64,000 bases of DNA from Planomicrobium okeanokoites (lineage in GTDB: Bacteria; Bacillota; Bacilli; Bacillales_A; Planococcaceae), in NCBI RefSeq assembly GCF_003428875.1, contig NZ_QQRS01000001.1, positions 124,001 through 188,000 on the forward strand. Reading direction: 5' to 3'. Both the position numbers and the translations under genes were made by a program. Of the stretch, positions 1 through 6,716 are shown one piece after another (within the stretch, counting starts at the first letter, position 1; each line of letters begins with the position of its first letter). Below the pieces are notes generated by a model that did no database searches, was not told the DNA's origin, and was given only the letters and a program-made list of their open reading frames with translations.

Positions 1-302
1 TGATTTTGGAAGAATATGTGGATTCCATCCATTTTTTATTGTCCCTCGGAATCGAAAAAGATCTGAATATGCTGAAGGAGTGGCCGGATCCGTTGCTGGA
101 AGAAGATCTGACTACAGTCTTTCTGAAGACGAATCAAAGCATATTGGAGTTTCTGGAGAAACATTCAATGTCGACTTACCAGCGGGTTTGGAGCTGCTAC
201 GGCAATATTGCCGACATTTTAGGATTCAGCTATGAAGAAATCTTGGATGCTTATGTAGCGAAAAACCAGAAGAATTACGACCGCCAAAAAGATGGCTATT
301 AA
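1..302 (+). CDS. dUTP diphosphatase, dimeric (dUTPase_2/MazG-like), 5' truncated by window
   Basis: This is the C-terminal part of an all-alpha dimeric dUTPase, which hydrolyses dUTP to dUMP and keeps uracil out of DNA. The frame is open to the left edge, so the start lies outside the window; the TTG at 6 is only an internal Leu codon. The visible N-terminal stretch EEYVDSIHFLLSLGIE is typical of the family: it is the metal-binding helix in which the Asp of YVD is the acidic ligand. About 99 residues remain and end at a TAA. The gene is followed by a sigma-A promoter and the M42 peptidase. The assignment rests on that single conserved helix plus a helical remainder. Confidence 0.75.
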   Translation, partial: ILEEYVDSIHFLLSLGIEKDLNMLKEWPDPLLEEDLTTVFLKTNQSILEFLEKHSMSTYQRVWSCYGNIADILGFSYEEILDAYVAKNQKNYDRQKDGY

Positions 303-319
303 TCCATTAGATGAATTTT

Positions 320-348
320 TTGAAAATAAACGCAGGTTCATTTATAAT
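320..348 (+). promoter_or_regulatory. Sigma-A promoter for the M42 aminopeptidase gene
   Basis: TTGAAA at 320-325 and TATAAT at 343-348 are separated by 17 bases, close to the vegetative consensus. The aminopeptidase start codon follows 33 bases downstream, after the ribosome site AGGAGG at 368-373. Confidence 0.7.
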
Positions 349-381
349 GGACAAGTGAGACTATTTAGGAGGTCGAAATAA

Positions 382-1470
382 ATGGTAAAATTAGACGAAA
401 CGCTTCAAATGTTGAAAGATTTGACTGATGCAAACGGTATTCCAGGCAATGAACGCCAATCGCGCGAAGTCATGAAGAAATACATAGCGCCTTTTGCCGA
501 CTCAATTGAAACGGACGGGCTGGGAAGCCTGATCGCTAAAAAAGAAGGGCAAGCTGACGGACCGAAAATCATGGTAGCCGGCCACTTGGATGAAGTAGGC
601 TTCATGATTTCACAGATCGACGATAAAGGATTCCTTAAATTCCAGACTGTCGGCGGATGGTGGAACCAGGTTATGCTGGCACAGCGCGTAACCATCACTA
701 CACGCAGCGGCAAGGAAATCACAGGCGTAATCGGTTCTAAACCACCGCATATCCTGTCTCCTGAAGCACGTAAAAAACCTGTCGAAATCAAAGACATGTT
801 CATCGACATCGGTGCGTCTTCACGCGACGAAGTAAAAGAATGGGGCGTTACACCAGGCGATATGGTGACACCTTATTTCGAATTCCAGGCTATGACAAAC
901 GAAAAATTCCTATTGGCGAAAGCTTGGGACAACCGCATCGGCTGCGCAATCGCAATCGATGTATTGAAAGGTCTTAAAGGCCAGGATCACCCGAACGTCG
1001 TTTATGGCGTAGGAACAGTCCAGGAAGAAGTCGGACTTCGCGGCGCGAAAACAGCGACAGCGAAAATCCAGCCGGATATCGGATTTGCAGTGGACGTGGG
1101 CATCGCCGGCGACACTCCGGGCATCACTGCTCAGGAATCCAACAGCAAAATGGGCGACGGACCTCAAATCCTGCTATTTGACGCTTCCATGGTATCTCAC
1201 CGCGGCTTGCGCGAACTCGTTGTTGATACAGCGGAAGAAGCAGGCATCCCGTACCAATTCGAAACGATTGCAGGCGGCGGAACTGACGCCGGCTCGATCC
1301 ACTTGACGGCGAACGGCGTTCCAGCCCTGTCGATTGGCGTAGCAACCCGCTACATCCACTCACACGCCGGCATTCTTCACCGCGACGACTACGAAAACGC
1401 AGTCAAACTGATCATCGAAGTCATCAAAAAATTGGACAAAGACACAGTAGCGAAAATTACATTCGAATAA
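382..1470 (+). CDS. ysdC: M42 family metallopeptidase (YsdC-like glutamyl/deblocking aminopeptidase)
   Basis: This is a cytosolic di-zinc aminopeptidase of the M42 (TET) family, which forms tetrahedral dodecamers and trims peptides released by larger proteases. The 362 residues are full family length. Expected metal ligands and catalytic residues are visible: H68 and D70 in [10 protein letters not shown]183 in AWDNRIG, the catalytic and ligand pair E215-E216 in [10 protein letters not shown]238 in FAVDVG, and a C-terminal His in [10 protein letters not shown]. The ATG at 382 sits 8 bases after AGGAGG. The gene has its own sigma-A promoter and ends in a hairpin terminator, so it is probably a single-gene unit. 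The symbol follows the B. subtilis homologue; substrate preference cannot be read from sequence. Confidence 0.9.
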   Translation: MVKLDETLQMLKDLTDANGIPGNERQSREVMKKYIAPFADSIETDGLGSLIAKKEGQADGPKIMVAGHLDEVGFMISQIDDKGFLKFQTVGGWWNQVMLAQRVTITTRSGKEITGVIGSKPPHILSPEARKKPVEIKDMFIDIGASSRDEVKEWGVTPGDMVTPYFEFQAMTNEKFLLAKAWDNRIGCAIAIDVLKGLKGQDHPNVVYGVGTVQEEVGLRGAKTATAKIQPDIGFAVDVGIAGDTPGITAQESNSKMGDGPQILLFDASMVSHRGLRELVVDTAEEAGIPYQFETIAGGGTDAGSIHLTANGVPALSIGVATRYIHSHAGILHRDDYENAVKLIIEVIKKLDKDTVAKITFE

Positions 1471-1479
1471 ATATTACGA

Positions 1480-1507
1480 CCCCGGCCGAGTTTGGCTGGG
1501 GTTTTTT
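1480..1507 (+). terminator. Rho-independent terminator after the M42 peptidase gene
   Basis: An 8-bp GC-rich stem (1480-1487 with 1494-1501, one G-T pair) with a six-base loop is followed by six T. Confidence 0.85.
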
Positions 1508-1536
1508 GTTGTTTTTAGGAGTGTGTTACGCATACC

Positions 1537-1683
1537 GCAAACAAACAAAGCTATAACGCAAACAACACCAGCTATACTGCAAACAAAGTGATTCATATCG
1601 CAAACAACAGTGCTTTTCCCGCAAACAACTTTAATTTTCCCATGTTTAATTCTCCGTACTGTCGCTTTTCGCTCGCGAAAAGC
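1537..1683 (+). repeat. 21-bp periodic array, core gcaaacaa (copy 1) with trailing hairpin
   Basis: The core gcaaacaa begins at 1537, 1558, 1579, 1600 and 1621: five units exactly 21 bases apart. The 13 bases between cores are not conserved apart from a TA-rich lead into the core. The cores are not palindromic and the units are not identical, so this is neither a simple satellite nor a CRISPR array. A perfect 9-bp hairpin, gcttttcgc (1664-1672) with gcgaaaagc (1675-1683), follows 43 bases after the last core start. The same arrangement occurs at 2938-3104 and 52131-52299. The array lies between the terminator of the M42 gene and the NERD gene at 1941. Function unknown. Confidence 0.85.
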
Positions 1684-1940
1684 ATCCATTATAGATTTTT
1701 GAACTTTAAAAAAGATATGATAATTGAAGTTTCAGCTGAAATAGAGATGAAAAATTAAAAAAACCTTTAATGAGTACAGATTCTCGAATCCAAAATGGTC
1801 GGGAAAATCCCGCTATAGCCTCTAAAATAATGAACCAATTTCCAAGGCAGATTCAGAATGAGAAAGATATGAAAATTTATCTGTTTTTGTAGAATGAAAA
1901 TCTGAATGATATACTCCAGGAAAACTTTTGGAGGTGTTAA
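1684..1940. other. AT-rich leader of the NERD gene
   Basis: This is a non-coding AT-rich stretch between the array hairpin and the NERD gene. No clear promoter, repeat or structured RNA was recognised apart from the ribosome site GGAGGTG at about 1931-1937. Confidence 0.4.
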
Positions 1941-2903
1941 ATGAGTAAATTACAAATTGGCTTATTATCCGAAACAGAAGCATTGAAGCGATTGCTGTAC
2001 CGACTCCCAGAGCAGCATGCACAAAGAACTTTTATTGAGAAGGAAATTTATAAAAGTGCGGCTGGAAAACGCGGAGAAGAAAGACTTGAGCAGAAAGTTG
2101 CCGAGTTTCATGTGGATGGAGACTATAAGTTTCTGCGAAATGTCACTCTTGCCATAGGCGACTGGAAAGTACAAATTGATGGACTATTGCTGACAGATCG
2201 CGGTGCTATAGTCATTGAATCTAAAAACATCAGCGGCAAATTGTTATTCGATGCAGCTAACGGAGAATTCTCAAGAACTGACAGGGATGGAATGCGCACT
2301 GTGATGAATGATCCTACATCACAATTGAACAAACATGTAAGGTTCATGGATCAATTCTTTAAATCCCAAAAAATTAAGTTGCCAGTAAAAGGTCTTGTAG
2401 TCTTTACATCAAAAGAATGTGAGTTTCTAACTAAACCAAAATCAAATTACGTCTGCAAAACTTATCAACTAGTGGATTACTTATTACATATTCATCAAAC
2501 TTTACCTATGGAATCCACTCAAATCAATCTATTGAAAATCTCAAAGCTTCTTCAAAAACATAGAGCTCCTTACAAACGTGTTCCACTATGTCATCAGTTT
2601 TTAATAGATAAAGCAGATTTGCGGACGGGCATCTTATGCACACAATGCAAGCAACACACATTACAGAAGAAGAAAAGAGTGGGTTGGATATGTTCTCGTT
2701 GCAAAACTGTTGATTCAGATGCTTTCAAATTAGCCGTTCAGGAATATTTTTCACTGGTGGACATAGAATTAAACAACCGTCGTCTGCGGGAATTTTGCCA
2801 GATCTCGTCTGTTTATGTAACTTCCCGGCTATTAGGTACAATGGAATTGGAGCAGAATGGAGCTCTCCGTAACCGAGTTTATCAATTAAAGAAAAAGGAT
2901 TAG
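1941..2903 (+). CDS. NERD domain protein with C-terminal zinc ribbon (active-site motif intact)
   Basis: This 320-residue protein carries a nuclease-related (NERD) domain at about residues 40-160. NERD has the PD-(D/E)xK endonuclease fold and is usually annotated without a known substrate. Visible motif residues are the GKRGEERLE helix (42-50), D80 in QIDGLL, and E93/K95 in IVIESK, so the presumed D...ExK metal site is complete. A zinc ribbon follows with C233, C236, C251 and C254 in two CxxC pairs. There is no signal peptide and no transmembrane helix. The ATG at 1941 follows GGAGGTG. The gene reads more AT-rich than the neighbouring housekeeping genes. It is framed on both sides by gcaaacaa 21-bp arrays with hairpins, and has a full-length paralogue at 28596. 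The biological role is unknown. Confidence 0.85.
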   Translation: MSKLQIGLLSETEALKRLLYRLPEQHAQRTFIEKEIYKSAAGKRGEERLEQKVAEFHVDGDYKFLRNVTLAIGDWKVQIDGLLLTDRGAIVIESKNISGKLLFDAANGEFSRTDRDGMRTVMNDPTSQLNKHVRFMDQFFKSQKIKLPVKGLVVFTSKECEFLTKPKSNYVCKTYQLVDYLLHIHQTLPMESTQINLLKISKLLQKHRAPYKRVPLCHQFLIDKADLRTGILCTQCKQHTLQKKKRVGWICSRCKTVDSDAFKLAVQEYFSLVDIELNNRRLREFCQISSVYVTSRLLGTMELEQNGALRNRVYQLKKKD

Positions 2904-2937
2904 ACTTTCCATGAAATTCGGGAAGTTTTTTTATGTT

Positions 2938-3104
2938 GCAAACAAACAGCACTATAACGCAAACAACACCGGCTATTCTGCTAACAAAATGCTTTATTCC
3001 GCAAACAAGGTATATTGTATCGCAAACAACTCTTCATATCCCGCAAACAACAAGAGTTTTTCGCATTCAACTCTCTGAACCGTCGCTTTTAGACCGCGAA
3101 AAGC
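2938..3104 (+). repeat. 21-bp periodic array, core gcaaacaa (copy 2) with trailing hairpin
   Basis: Cores begin at 2938, 2959, 2980 (gctaacaa), 3001, 3022 and 3043, all exactly 21 bases apart, with a decayed seventh (gcattcaa) at 3063. A hairpin corresponding to that of copy 1 follows: gctttt (3085-3090) with aaaagc (3099-3104), shortened to 6 bp by changes in the inner pairs. The array starts about 35 bases after the NERD stop codon, so the NERD gene is enclosed by two related arrays in the same orientation. A reading frame through the array (2933-3262) exists only because 21 is a multiple of three. Confidence 0.85.
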
Positions 3105-3223
3105 ATTCAATCAGTGGTTTTGAAGTGAGAGAAACATACGAAATGACGTATTTCAGCCGGAATCGGGTTAAAAGCTGGTACCGCTTCAAAAAAACGCCAA
3201 AACCTAACCCAAACCCAAAACCC

Positions 3224-3257
3224 AAAGGCATGCGCCAAACCCGCGCATGCCTTTTAA
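3224..3257. terminator. Hairpin with weak T tail, possible terminator
   Basis: A perfect 11-bp inverted repeat, aaaggcatgcg (3224-3234) with cgcatgccttt (3244-3254), has a nine-base loop and a short T tail. It separates the NERD/array region from the HTH operon. Confidence 0.6.
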
Positions 3258-3306
3258 AATGACCGGACCGCTTTCAGCGCTCCAATAAAAAAGTAAATAA
3301 TACTTT

Positions 3307-3320
3307 ACTTAATGTTAAGT
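3307..3320. promoter_or_regulatory. Palindrome acttaatgttaagt, candidate operator of the HTH regulator
   Basis: The sequence acttaa-tg-ttaagt is a perfect 6+6 palindrome 54 bases before the HTH start codon. A related half-repeat (aagta...tactt) lies just upstream at about 3290-3306. An AT-rich -10-like region (about 3335-3341) lies downstream. Autoregulation by the adjacent Xre-type protein is inferred from this layout. Confidence 0.4.
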
Positions 3321-3374
3321 ATACTGTACATTATGTAATATAAACCGAACATCTTTACAGAAAGGAAGAAACGG

Positions 3375-3590
3375 ATGCTGAAAAATCGGGTGAAGGAAAT
3401 GCGGGCCCGCCACAGTCTGACGCAAAGTGATTTAGGCAAGCAGGTCGATGTGACGAGGCAGACGATCGCGTTTATTGAAAAAGGGGAGTTTTCACCTTCG
3501 ATTACATTGTCATTGAAATTGGCAAAAGCGCTGCAGGTGGATGTCAACGAATTATTTTGGCTGGAAGGGGAGAAAGAAGATGAAAAATGA
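3375..3590 (+). CDS. Xre-family helix-turn-helix regulator (small, HTH only)
   Basis: The 71-residue protein is essentially one Cro/C1-type HTH domain. Recognisable elements are SLTQSDLGKQVDVTRQTIAFIEKG (residues 15-38) and SPSITLSLKLAKAL, as in the YozG/SinR-like one-domain regulators. ATG at 3375 follows GAAAGGAAG. Its stop overlaps the start of the next gene, so the two are translationally coupled. Pairs of a small Xre regulator and a small membrane protein are common in Bacillota, the regulator usually controlling its own operon. The target beyond the local palindrome is unknown. Confidence 0.85.
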   Translation: MLKNRVKEMRARHSLTQSDLGKQVDVTRQTIAFIEKGEFSPSITLSLKLAKALQVDVNELFWLEGEKEDEK

Positions 3591-4080
3591 TATCAGAGTG
3601 ACTTATCCGTTATGGATGATGGGATTCATAGCATTGCTTGGAGTTATTGCATATGGTATCAATTCGCCTAAAACCGAGTTTATCGATACTGCAACTGAAA
3701 CAAGTCTTACGGTTCAAATTGGCCCATTTGAAAGCGCGCTTATATTCGGTGCCATATTCGTGTACTTGATTGTTTTAACGATTTTCGTGTCAAAAGTGAA
3801 GCAATACAATAAGAACAACCCGCAACAAAAAATATCGATGTTTTCCATCCGTCCGCCTGAGTACTTGGAAGCGGACGAAGGGATGACTTATATTACGAGA
3901 TGGGCAGTGCAGAAAGTTTACACTTTTTACTCGCTGGCACTTCCGGCACTTGCGACGGTTGTGATCATATTGCCGATTCCACGTCTGCTTATCATTTATG
4001 CTATTCTCGGTTTAGCATTCACTCAATACGGGATCTACTACGCAGAAGTCCGCAAACATTTTAAGGAGGAAACGGAATGA
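3580..4080 (+). CDS. Hypothetical membrane protein coupled to the HTH regulator
   Basis: This 166-residue protein has four likely membrane segments, at about residues 8-26, 47-68, 108-126 and 127-143. I do not recognise the family with confidence. The ATG at 3580 was chosen because it overlaps the HTH gene by 11 bases and is preceded by AGGGGAGAAAGAAG; the upstream in-frame ATG at 3541 lies inside the HTH gene. The gene is the second of a three-gene unit and overlaps the start of the next gene by ATGA. It may be the sensor or transported-signal partner of the regulator, by analogy with other Xre/membrane protein pairs; this is inference only. Confidence 0.75.
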   Translation: MKNDIRVTYPLWMMGFIALLGVIAYGINSPKTEFIDTATETSLTVQIGPFESALIFGAIFVYLIVLTIFVSKVKQYNKNNPQQKISMFSIRPPEYLEADEGMTYITRWAVQKVYTFYSLALPALATVVIILPIPRLLIIYAILGLAFTQYGIYYAEVRKHFKEETE

Positions 4081-4526
4081 TTTATGAATATGCATTGGTC
4101 TTTCTTGGGGCGGCAATTCCATGGCTTGAAATTGCATTGGTCATTCCGCTCGGCATCGTTTGGGGGCTGTCGCCGTTTTGGGTGATGCTGCTGGCGTTTG
4201 TCGGCAATATGGTGACGGTGCTGGCGCTGATCATCGGCTTCGACCGTTTCAAGGATTGGTACAATAAACGCCAGGAAGCGAAAGGCAAGACGCAAAATAA
4301 GAAGAGCGAGCGCGCCAAACGCATCTGGAATAAATACGGATTGCCGGGACTGGCATTGCTAGGACCGATTCTGATTGGCACTCATATCGCGGCATTCATC
4401 GGAATGACGCTTGGTGCCACGAAGAAAAATACAACCGTCTGGCTGACAATCAGCATTGCCGTTTGGACGTTAGCTTTCGGCATCCTGACAGCACTTGGCT
4501 TTGATTTCTTCACACGGGAACTCTAA
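4077..4526 (+). CDS. Small multi-drug export family protein (Sm_multidrug_ex-like)
   Basis: This 149-residue integral membrane protein has about four hydrophobic segments (residues 3-20, 27-55, 88-112, 121-143) and a charged Lys/Arg/Glu-rich cytoplasmic loop at about 60-85. The layout AIPWLEIALVIPLGI near the N terminus and PGLALLGPILIGTHIAAFIG later are typical of the family annotated as small multi-drug export. Substrate and direction are not established for the family. The start codon overlaps the stop of the preceding membrane gene (ATGA), which places it in the HTH operon. Confidence 0.75.
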   Translation: MIYEYALVFLGAAIPWLEIALVIPLGIVWGLSPFWVMLLAFVGNMVTVLALIIGFDRFKDWYNKRQEAKGKTQNKKSERAKRIWNKYGLPGLALLGPILIGTHIAAFIGMTLGATKKNTTVWLTISIAVWTLAFGILTALGFDFFTREL

Positions 4527-4583
4527 AGAAACGGCAACGGTGTGCTATACTAAAGCTATTCTGACTTAAAGGCGTGAACAAAT

Positions 4584-5351
4584 ATGAAACGAATCGAATC
4601 ACTGCAAAATTCATTGGTGAAGCATTGGAAAAAACTCACCACTACTCGCAAGGAACGCGATAAATTTTCGGAATTTCTTGTGGAAGGATTTCATTTAACT
4701 GAAGAATCCCTGAAAAAGAAAGACCTCGTCAAAGGATTGATCGTCCGTGAAGGCGTGGATATTCCGGATGCATGGGATATTGAAAACGTGCCGCTCTATT
4801 CGGTGACTGCAGCGGTTGCGAAGGAAATCTCGGAGACGGAACATTCGCAGGGGATTTTCGCTCATTGCGCGCAACCGGAGTTTACCGAAGAGGATCAGCA
4901 GAGTTGGACGCGTCTCCTATTGATCGATGCTGTCCAGGACCCCGGCAATATCGGCACGATGATCCGGACAGCATCCGCTGCCGGCATCGATGCCGTTATC
5001 CTTGGCAAAGGCTGCGCAGATCCATTCAATCCGAAAACGGTCCGTTCGGCACAAGGTTCGCATTTTCAGATTCCAGTCGTCCGCGGAGAGCTGGAAGAAT
5101 GGATTCCGCAGCTGAAAAATGCAGGAATTTCTGTGTTCGGCACGGCATTGCAAAGAGCTATTCCGGTACATGAAGTCCAAACAAAAGAGCAATTTGCACT
5201 GATCGTCGGCAACGAAGGAAGCGGCGTTGCGCCTGAACTTTTACAGATGACCGAACAGAACCTGATGGTGCCGTTATACGGCAGCGCGGAGTCGCTGAAT
5301 GTCGCAGTGGCGACAGGGATTTTATTGTACAGCCTCGTTCCGAAGAACTAA
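4584..5351 (+). CDS. ysgA: SpoU/TrmH-family RNA 2'-O-methyltransferase (YsgA)
   Basis: This SPOUT methyltransferase transfers a methyl group from S-adenosylmethionine to a ribose 2'-OH of RNA, probably rRNA. The N-terminal substrate-binding domain (about 1-95) begins with a typical QNSLVKHWKKL. The knotted catalytic domain shows the three SpoU motifs: DPGNIGTMIRTA (about 119-130), the NEGSGV motif near residue 212, and SLNVAVATGILLY near the C terminus. The length (255) is normal. Its position directly upstream of pheS matches ysgA in B. subtilis. A run of bases resembling a -10 element (tatact, 4546-4551) precedes it. Confidence 0.9.
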   Translation: MKRIESLQNSLVKHWKKLTTTRKERDKFSEFLVEGFHLTEESLKKKDLVKGLIVREGVDIPDAWDIENVPLYSVTAAVAKEISETEHSQGIFAHCAQPEFTEEDQQSWTRLLLIDAVQDPGNIGTMIRTASAAGIDAVILGKGCADPFNPKTVRSAQGSHFQIPVVRGELEEWIPQLKNAGISVFGTALQRAIPVHEVQTKEQFALIVGNEGSGVAPELLQMTEQNLMVPLYGSAESLNVAVATGILLYSLVPKN

Positions 5352-5384
5352 GGTTGATAATAGAGTGGAACTTTCGTATAATTA

Positions 5385-5645
5385 ACAGGTAAATAAAACA
5401 CAAAAGCGTTGACCGGGAAAAGTACGGAATCCATTTGCATCGACAGGAAATTTGCGCCTTGACTGAAAGCGCGGATATGCAGACGTTTCGGAAGTTCACC
5501 CCGCGAGCTGCCGCCGGGACCAGCATATTGCTGTAAAGGTGGGCCGGTGAAGAGCCGTTACGTAAATGAGTGATTGCATACGTGCAATAACTAGGGTGGT
5601 ACCGCGAATAATGCCTCGTCCCTTTTCAGGGACGGGGCTTTTTTA
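5385..5645 (+). promoter_or_regulatory. T-box leader of pheST (Phe specifier TTC)
   Basis: This leader binds uncharged tRNA-Phe and controls read-through into pheST. The T-box sequence agggtggtaccgcg is at 5593-5606. An AGTA of the specifier loop 5' side lies near 5428. The likely specifier codon TTC is at 5495-5497 in the context gaag-TTC-acc, matching the gaat-GTC-acc context of the valS leader in this window. The terminator is at 5613-5644: stem gcctcgtccc/gggacggggc with T run. The antiterminator pairs the T-box strand with the 5' side of that stem. Confidence 0.9.
5613..5644 (+). terminator. Regulated terminator of the pheST T-box
   Basis: A 10-bp stem (5613-5622 with 5629-5638) with loop ttttca is followed by a T run. 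It lies directly downstream of the T-box sequence. Confidence 0.88.
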
Positions 5646-5666
5646 TGTTTAGAGGAGGAGAAAAAA

Positions 5667-6704
5667 ATGGAAGCACAATTGAATGAGTTGAAGACACAGG
5701 CGTTGGACAAAATTGCTGCCGCATCAAACGTGAAAGAACTGAACGCTGTCCGCGTTGCCTATTTAGGCAAGAAAGGTCCGATTACGGATCTGCTTAAAGG
5801 CATGGGTAAATTGCCAGCAGAAGAACGCCCGAAGATGGGTGCGCTTGTCAACGTGGTAAGGGAAGAAGTGACGGCGCGTCTGGAAGAGCGCATGGCGATT
5901 CTTGAGGAACAGGCGATCAATGAAAAGCTGCAAAGTGAAACGATCGACATCACACTGCCAGGCCGTCCTGTAAAATCGGGCAATGCCCATCCATTGACGC
6001 GTGTCATCGAAGAAATCGAAGATCTTTTCATTTCCATGGGCTATGAAATTGAAGAAGGCCCGGAAGTCGAGAAGGACTATTATAATTTCGAAGCTTTGAA
6101 TTTGCCAAAAGGGCATCCGGCGCGTGATATGCAGGATTCCTTCTATATATCAGAAGATATTCTTTTGCGCACACATACATCTCCTGTGCAGGCGCGTACG
6201 ATGGAAGCGAAAGGCGGAGAGCCGATCAAAATCATCTGTCCGGGGAAAGTGTATCGCCGTGATAACGATGACGCGACGCATTCACACCAGTTCACGCAAA
6301 TTGAGGGATTGGTCATCGGCGAAGATATCCGCATGAGCGACCTGAAAGGGACGCTTTCTGTATTCGCCAAGAAAATGTTCGGGGAAGACCGTGAAATCCG
6401 TCTTCGTCCAAGTTTCTTCCCGTTCACGGAACCATCTGTTGAAATGGATATCTCCTGCTTCAAATGCGGTGGGGAAGGCTGCAACGTTTGCAAGAAAACC
6501 GGCTGGATCGAAATTCTTGGAGCGGGTATGGTGCATCCGAACGTTTTGGAAATGGCAGGCTATGATTCGAAGCGCCTGACCGGATTCGCTTTCGGTATGG
6601 GACCTGAACGCATTGCGATGCTGAAATATGGCATAGAAGACATCCGTCATTTCTATACAAATGACGTCCGCTTTTTATCCCAATTTCAACGCACGGAAGT
6701 TTAA
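5667..6704 (+). CDS. pheS: Phenylalanine--tRNA ligase alpha subunit
   Basis: PheS is the catalytic subunit of the alpha2-beta2 enzyme that charges tRNA-Phe. The 345 residues match the Bacillus enzyme. The N-terminal coiled-coil tRNA-binding arm is at about 1-100. The class II aminoacylation domain follows, with [12 protein letters not shown] (about 148-159), [12 protein letters not shown] (motif 2 region) and a C-terminal [17 protein letters not shown] (motif 3). A CxxC...CxxC-like stretch ([17 protein letters not shown]) lies in the catalytic domain, as in other bacterial PheS proteins. ATG at 5667 follows AGAGGAGG. The gene is 12 bases from pheT and is controlled by the upstream T-box. Confidence 0.97.
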   Translation: MEAQLNELKTQALDKIAAASNVKELNAVRVAYLGKKGPITDLLKGMGKLPAEERPKMGALVNVVREEVTARLEERMAILEEQAINEKLQSETIDITLPGRPVKSGNAHPLTRVIEEIEDLFISMGYEIEEGPEVEKDYYNFEALNLPKGHPARDMQDSFYISEDILLRTHTSPVQARTMEAKGGEPIKIICPGKVYRRDNDDATHSHQFTQIEGLVIGEDIRMSDLKGTLSVFAKKMFGEDREIRLRPSFFPFTEPSVEMDISCFKCGGEGCNVCKKTGWIEILGAGMVHPNVLEMAGYDSKRLTGFAFGMGPERIAMLKYGIEDIRHFYTNDVRFLSQFQRTEV

Positions 6705-6716
6705 GGAGGAAATGAC

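Noticed and set aside
405..809. Minus-strand open frame inside the M42 peptidase gene
   Set aside because: A shadow of the coding strand; similar opposite-strand frames occur under most long genes here and have no family resemblance or ribosome site.
2933..3262. Open frame of 109 codons with a repeated QTT-type peptide
   Set aside because: It runs through the 21-base array; 21 is divisible by three, so repeats stay in frame by arithmetic. There is no ribosome site, and the 20-base arrays cannot code in this way.
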